A DNA stretch of 64,000 nt from Shimia abyssi (GTDB lineage Bacteria > Pseudomonadota > Alphaproteobacteria > Rhodobacterales > Rhodobacteraceae). The stretch is from NCBI RefSeq assembly GCF_003014475.1, contig NZ_PYGJ01000001.1, forward strand, positions 620,001-684,000, read 5' to 3'. A program made the translations under genes and the position numbers. This document shows, piece by piece, positions 59,999 to 64,000 of this stretch (its first letter is position 1; the number at the start of each line of letters is the position of its first letter). Below the pieces are notes generated by a model that saw only the letters and a list, made by a program, of their open reading frames with translations, ran no database searches and was not told where the DNA came from.

Positions 59999-62185
59999 TT
60001 ACCTCAGGCGCAAAGCGTTCAGTGATACGGTTATCGACGACAAGGACATTGCCAAGGCCGCTATGAGCGGAGTGGCAAGCCCAGCCACCGCCAGCGGTAC
60101 GGCAATGATATTGTAAACTGTCGCAATGCGAAAGTTCTCTCGGATGCGGCGAATGGCCGACCTGGAGGTTGCTAGCGCATCGGCGATTGGGCTGAGGTCA
60201 CCCCCCAACAGGACGATATCCGACGCCACCCGCGCCGCATCCAGCGCCGAGGCCGGAGAAATCGACACATGGGCTGCGGCCAATGCGGCGGTATCGTTTA
60301 GTCCGTCGCCCACCATCAACACGTGCCGCCCGTCAGACGCCAGCGATTGAATGCGCTTCGCCTTGTCTTCTGGCAGTGCGTCGGCCACCCATCGTTCGAT
60401 CCCAAGCCGCTGAGCCAGTGCTTCAACCACGCCGGCGGTGTCGCCGGAGAGCAGAATAACGTCTTTGCCGTCTTCCTTGAGTGCGCTCACTGCTTCCTCG
60501 GCGCCGTCCCTGAGGGTGTCAGCGAACAAGAACTTAATTGGCGCGCCATCACCAACTACCAAAAAGGCCGCGGTCTGTGTCGGAGTCTCTGCCCCCACCC
60601 AAGACGCGCGCCCAAGCCGCACCAACTGCCCGTCTAGGCGACCCTGGGTCCCAAAACCGGGCACTTCTTCAATATCGCTCACCCGCGCCGGGCGCAATTG
60701 GTCGGCGTTTCCGGCGGCAACGATTGCTCGGCTGAGCGGGTGCGATGACCCCATGGCCAAAGCCAGTGCTATGGATATGTTATTTGGTGCGATATCATCC
60801 GCATTGGTCAATTCCGGAGTGCCCGCAGTCAGCGTTCCGGTCTTGTCAAAAACGACCGTGTCAACCTGTGCCAAGCGCTCGAGAGCCGTCGAATGCTTGA
60901 TCAGCATACCTTTGCGGAAAAGCCGACCCGAAGCTGCGGTGGTTACGGCAGGCACCGCCAAACCCAGCGCACAGGGGCACGTAATGATTAACACCGCAGC
61001 TGCGATATTGAGCGCGGTGCGCACGTCAAACGTATAAAGATACCAGCCCAGAAAGCTGAGCGCTGATAAGATATGCACTCCCGGTGCATAGAGTTTCGCA
61101 GCCTTGTCAGCCAGCGACGTGTAATTCGAGCGCCCCGACTCGGCCACGGCGACAAGATCAGCCATACGATGCAGGCTGGTCTCCTGCCCCACCGCTGTTG
61201 CTCGGATCACTAACGGCCCGGTCAGGTTCACTTCTCCGGCGCTGACACCCAGACCCGGTTCGGCAAAGACAGGCAGTGTTTCGCCGGTCAGCAGTGAACG
61301 GTCCAGCTCGGATTGACCTTCGACAATGTCGCCGTCAACTGGCATCCGACCGCCGGGTCGCACAAGCACCCAATCGCCCACAGCAAGATCGCTGACCTGA
61401 ACGGTTCCTTCGACGCCGTCGCGCACACGCACCGCGCGCGGCACTTCCAATGCGGCGAGCTCTTCGGCGGCAGAGCGCGCCACTGCGCGCGTGCGGTGAT
61501 CAAGATATCGCCCCGCCAAAAGGAAGAAGACCAAGGCAAGCGCCGCATCAAAATAGGCATGCTCTCCGCTCAGCGATGTTTCCCAAAGCGACGTCACAAC
61601 AGCAAGAAGGATGGCCAGCACAATCGGCACATCCATATTCAACCTGTGATGCTTCAATGCCGACCACGCGCTGACGTAAAACGGATGACCCGAGAAGACG
61701 ATCGTGGGCAATGCGATTGCCGCAGAGATCCAATGGAACATGTCACGCGTCGCGGCTTCGGCCCCGGACCAGACTGAAATGGATAGCAGCATAACGTTCA
61801 TCGATGCGAAGCCAGCCACCGCCAGCCGCATCAACAAATCACGTCCTGCCTTATCCGATTGCGTCGCACTTAATGTGCCCGCATCAAGCTCATGCGCCTC
61901 ATAGCCAACACGCTCAAGCACATTGATAAGATCACCTGCCGTCAGGTCAGGCTCTGCCTCAACCGTGGCACGTTTTAACGTCAAATTGACACGAGCTGAC
62001 ACGACCCCCGGATGCGCCAAAAGGGCTTCTTCTACGGTTGAAATACACGCACCGCAATGCACCGTTGGCACCGACAATGCCAGCCGCGCGTCGTCTTGCG
62101 CCGCACGCCCGGCCAGAGCCTGCGCAGCCGGTGCGGCGTCACAGGCGGGACAGGCTGACAGGTTTGGGCGCATCGCGGCGGTCAT
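59999..62185 (-). CDS. ccoI: copper-translocating P1B-type ATPase for cbb3 oxidase assembly
   Basis: A 728-aa copper pump that supplies copper for Cu(B) of cbb3 oxidase. The N-terminus has CPACD and one heavy-metal-associated domain (VPTVHCGACISTVEEAL). The membrane CPC motif lies in ITCPCALGLAVP, the phosphorylation site is DKTGTLTAGTPEL, and ATP-binding GSSHPLSRAI and hinge MVGDGLNDTAALAAA follow. It is FixI-type rather than CopA because it lies between ccoH and ccoS. Spacing to both neighbours is three bases. Confidence 0.95.
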   Translation of the reverse strand: MTAAMRPNLSACPACDAAPAAQALAGRAAQDDARLALSVPTVHCGACISTVEEALLAHPGVVSARVNLTLKRATVEAEPDLTAGDLINVLERVGYEAHELDAGTLSATQSDKAGRDLLMRLAVAGFASMNVMLLSISVWSGAEAATRDMFHWISAAIALPTIVFSGHPFYVSAWSALKHHRLNMDVPIVLAILLAVVTSLWETSLSGEHAYFDAALALVFFLLAGRYLDHRTRAVARSAAEELAALEVPRAVRVRDGVEGTVQVSDLAVGDWVLVRPGGRMPVDGDIVEGQSELDRSLLTGETLPVFAEPGLGVSAGEVNLTGPLVIRATAVGQETSLHRMADLVAVAESGRSNYTSLADKAAKLYAPGVHILSALSFLGWYLYTFDVRTALNIAAAVLIITCPCALGLAVPAVTTAASGRLFRKGMLIKHSTALERLAQVDTVVFDKTGTLTAGTPELTNADDIAPNNISIALALAMGSSHPLSRAIVAAGNADQLRPARVSDIEEVPGFGTQGRLDGQLVRLGRASWVGAETPTQTAAFLVVGDGAPIKFLFADTLRDGAEEAVSALKEDGKDVILLSGDTAGVVEALAQRLGIERWVADALPEDKAKRIQSLASDGRHVLMVGDGLNDTAALAAAHVSISPASALDAARVASDIVLLGGDLSPIADALATSRSAIRRIRENFRIATVYNIIAVPLAVAGLATPLIAALAMSLSSITVSLNALRLR

Positions 62186-62188
62186 GTA

Positions 62189-62650
62189 TTACCCATTGAT
62201 CACGCGCAGAATGACACGTTGTTGAAACGCAGTGCCATCCTGAGCAGTCGCCGTCATTCGAATGTTCCAGTTGCCCGGAGCCAGTTCGGCTGGCGCAATG
62301 TAGGCGGTTCCGTCAAAGGAGAAATCTGGTTCAATGTCATCTTTGACATGCGTCGCCCGCCCCAAAACGGCGTGCAAATTCTCGACTTCGACGGCCTGTC
62401 CGGTTTCGTCAGTGATCATCAGGATCAGCAATCCGCCTTGTGCCTTGGCCATCACCTGCCAACCAAGCCCCTCCTGCGCGGCACGGCGTTCGTCAAACTC
62501 CTGGCTGGCGACATAAGAGTTCTTAACCTCCAGCCCCGGAAATGTTTTGACCGCGTTCCAGGCCAGCGCCAGATTTACCGTGATGATCACACCAAACGCG
62601 CCGACAAAAACCATGAGGGCATGTCGCCCGGTAAATTCCCGCTCAGCCAT
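62189..62650 (-). CDS. ccoH: FixH/CcoH family cbb3 oxidase assembly protein
   Basis: A 153-aa protein with one N-terminal membrane segment (ALMVFVGAFGVIITVNLALAWNAV) and a periplasmic beta domain (VEVENLHAVLGRATH, GTAYIAPAELAPGNWNIRMTATAQDGTAFQQRV). FixH/CcoH binds the oxidase subunits during assembly. It overlaps ccoG (ATGA) and is followed three bases later by ccoI, forming the conserved GHIS order. Confidence 0.92.
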   Translation of the reverse strand: MAEREFTGRHALMVFVGAFGVIITVNLALAWNAVKTFPGLEVKNSYVASQEFDERRAAQEGLGWQVMAKAQGGLLILMITDETGQAVEVENLHAVLGRATHVKDDIEPDFSFDGTAYIAPAELAPGNWNIRMTATAQDGTAFQQRVILRVING

Positions 62651-64000
62651 CAGTTACCCTTTCCGTTAAAGACCGTATCTTTGTATACGCGATCACCATT
62701 GCTTGCATCCTCGACCCACACACGAACATCGCTCAGTGCACCTTCGGCAGGATTCGAGCCATTCGGGGCGATCACATAGACACGCTGAAGTTTTGTCGCA
62801 TCAGCAGGCACGTCAACCACTTCGCCAGTTACCCCCTCCAGTTCGACCATTAACGAAGGATCGCCCTTGACCGAAATGCTAAAGGGGCGCTTTTCGCCGT
62901 GTTTATTGAGCAACCGTACCTCATAGGTGTTGCGGATGGACCCATCCGACAAGGTCACAAAAGTCGGGTTTCGCACCGGTGCAACGGTGACTTCGATGTC
63001 GGTTCTCATGAACAACGCGACCACAAGCGCAACGCCAACCAGCGACCACAGTGCAGTATACATAATTGTACGAGGGCGCAAAAAATGGTGTTTCCAGATG
63101 CTGCGTGGCGGATTACCTGCGCGTTCATGCGCTTCGTCACCGACAGCCAAATAGTCAATCAAACCGCGCGGCTTGCCGATCTTGGTCATCATGTCATCGC
63201 ACGCGTCGATGCAAAGGGCGCAGGTAATACACTCCAGTTGCTGGCCATCGCGAATGTCGATGCCCACCGGACAAACGTTCACACACGCCATACAATCAAT
63301 GCAATCGCCCAGATCGGTATTGGAATCTTCTGTGCGCTTTCCTTTGCCGCGCGGTTCGCCACGCCACTCGCGATAGCCCACAGTAAGCGTTTCTTCGTCC
63401 ATCATCGCAGCCTGAATGCGCGGCCATGGACAGGCGTAGATACAAATCTGTTCGCGCGCGAACGCCCCAAAGAACACAGTGGTAAATGTCATGACTGCCA
63501 TGGTGGTATACGCAATCGAATGCGCCGTACCGTTGACCAAATCCATGGCGAGTGTGGGGGCATCTGTGAAGTAAAAAACCCACGCACCACCGGTCGCCAG
63601 GCCGATCAGAATCCAGACAACCAGTTTAGTCATCCGTAGCCGTAACTTGCGAAGATCCCATTTCTTTTGGCGATGCAGGCGCAGACGCGCGTTTCGATCA
63701 CCTTCGATCCAACGCTCAACAAGGATAAACAGATCGGTCCAAACCGTCTGCGGACAGGCATAGCCACACCAAACACGCCCCAGCGCAGAGGTGAAAAGAA
63801 ACAGACCTAATCCCGCCATGATCAGCAACCCGGCGACAAAGTAAAACTCGTGCGGCCAGATCTCGATCATGAAAAAGAAAAATCGGCGATCGGCCAGATC
63901 CAACAGGACCGCCTGATCCGGAAGGTTTGGCCCTCTATCCCAGCGAATCCAGGGCGTGAGGTAGTAAATCCCCAGCGTTACCGCCATGATTATCCATTTG
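62650..64000 (-). CDS. ccoG: cbb3 oxidase accessory protein CcoG, cut by the right edge
   Basis: About 450 residues of a membrane-bound ferredoxin-like protein. Several membrane segments surround GRVWCGYACPQTVWTDLFILVERWIEG, with two cluster motifs CIDCMACVNVCPVGIDIRDG and CITCALCIDACDDMM, and a C-terminal periplasmic immunoglobulin-like domain (VTVAPVRNPTFVTLSDGSIRNTYEVRLLNK). CcoG reduces Cu(II) for cbb3 oxidase assembly. The frame stays open through the edge (residues KWII before the first visible Met at 63987), so the true start lies outside. ccoNOQP is expected beyond. Confidence 0.95.
   Translation of the reverse strand, partial: KWIIMAVTLGIYYLTPWIRWDRGPNLPDQAVLLDLADRRFFFFMIEIWPHEFYFVAGLLIMAGLGLFLFTSALGRVWCGYACPQTVWTDLFILVERWIEGDRNARLRLHRQKKWDLRKLRLRMTKLVVWILIGLATGGAWVFYFTDAPTLAMDLVNGTAHSIAYTTMAVMTFTTVFFGAFAREQICIYACPWPRIQAAMMDEETLTVGYREWRGEPRGKGKRTEDSNTDLGDCIDCMACVNVCPVGIDIRDGQQLECITCALCIDACDDMMTKIGKPRGLIDYLAVGDEAHERAGNPPRSIWKHHFLRPRTIMYTALWSLVGVALVVALFMRTDIEVTVAPVRNPTFVTLSDGSIRNTYEVRLLNKHGEKRPFSISVKGDPSLMVELEGVTGEVVDVPADATKLQRVYVIAPNGSNPAEGALSDVRVWVEDASNGDRVYKDTVFNGKGN

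Noticed and set aside
1-64000. Mobile elements, prophage, CRISPR or defence islands
   Set aside because: No transposase, integrase, phage, Cas or restriction gene, and no spaced direct-repeat array was found.

Overview
The window is chromosomal DNA of an alphaproteobacterium of the order Rhodobacterales, most likely a marine Roseobacteraceae member. The evidence is crotonyl-CoA carboxylase/reductase and ethylmalonyl-CoA mutase (ethylmalonyl-CoA pathway), a LuxI/LuxR pair, a ccoGHIS cluster, an H-NS/HvrA-type protein, CtrA-, Irr- and FNR-type operator sequences, and protein sequences typical of that clade. Genus is not assigned. No rRNA, tRNA, CRISPR array, transposon, integrase or prophage gene was seen. 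The content is dense, mostly core genome with short gaps.

Layout. 0.1-4.9 kb: capsule/Kdo surface polysaccharide operon (KpsT-like ATPase, KpsE-like co-polymerase, KdsA, phosphohexomutase), closed by a run of hairpins and a Rhodobacterales-type intergenic element. 5-14 kb: M3 peptidase, a frameshifted trans-sulfuration enzyme, a membrane-anchored MoeB-like protein, dut, coaBC, a ChaN-like protein, cobP with a phosphatase, and a GST carrying a C-terminal TRASH-like metal site. 14-26 kb: comM, gshB, then yraN/rsmI divergent from an LpoA-like lipoprotein, glnD, murJ, HdeD-like, a rhomboid lacking its catalytic residues, and trpS. 26-30.5 kb: ilvE, a universal stress protein, an HCCA isomerase-like protein, an nfuA-like gene behind a perfect Irr-type palindrome, a GFA protein, tsaB and rimI. 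30.6-35.7 kb: BMP-family (nucleoside-type) ABC importer. 35.7-39.7 kb: TauE/SafE with a TIGR02186 protein, an SDR and a RecD-like helicase. 39.7-41.4 kb: quorum sensing, luxI and luxR plus a small gene overlapping the luxR start. 41.6-47.2 kb: ccrA, an acyltransferase, a GNAT and ecm. 47.3-51.1 kb: hns-like gene, acyP, deoD, and a LysR regulator divergent from an SHMT-like PLP enzyme. 51.3-57.4 kb: hemE, hemC and hemF with an orphan membrane protein, an atypical SDR, rsmC-like and clpS. 57.5-64 kb: HAD hydrolase, dacA with a SPOR domain, then ccoS, ccoI, ccoH and ccoG (the last cut by the window edge), which serve cbb3 oxidase assembly.

The most interesting layer is regulatory. TTAA-N7-TTAA (CtrA-type) sequences lie upstream of the luxR unit (perfect), luxI (one mismatch) and comM (one mismatch), suggesting that quorum sensing and competence are wired to CtrA. 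An Irr-type box precedes nfuA, an FNR-type box precedes hemE, and ccrA and ecm share a promoter word. No wholly new multi-gene system was recognised. The best novelty candidates are the 71-aa protein overlapping luxR, two enzyme homologues without catalytic residues (rhomboid, SDR), the GST-TRASH fusion, and the LysR/SHMT-like pair.
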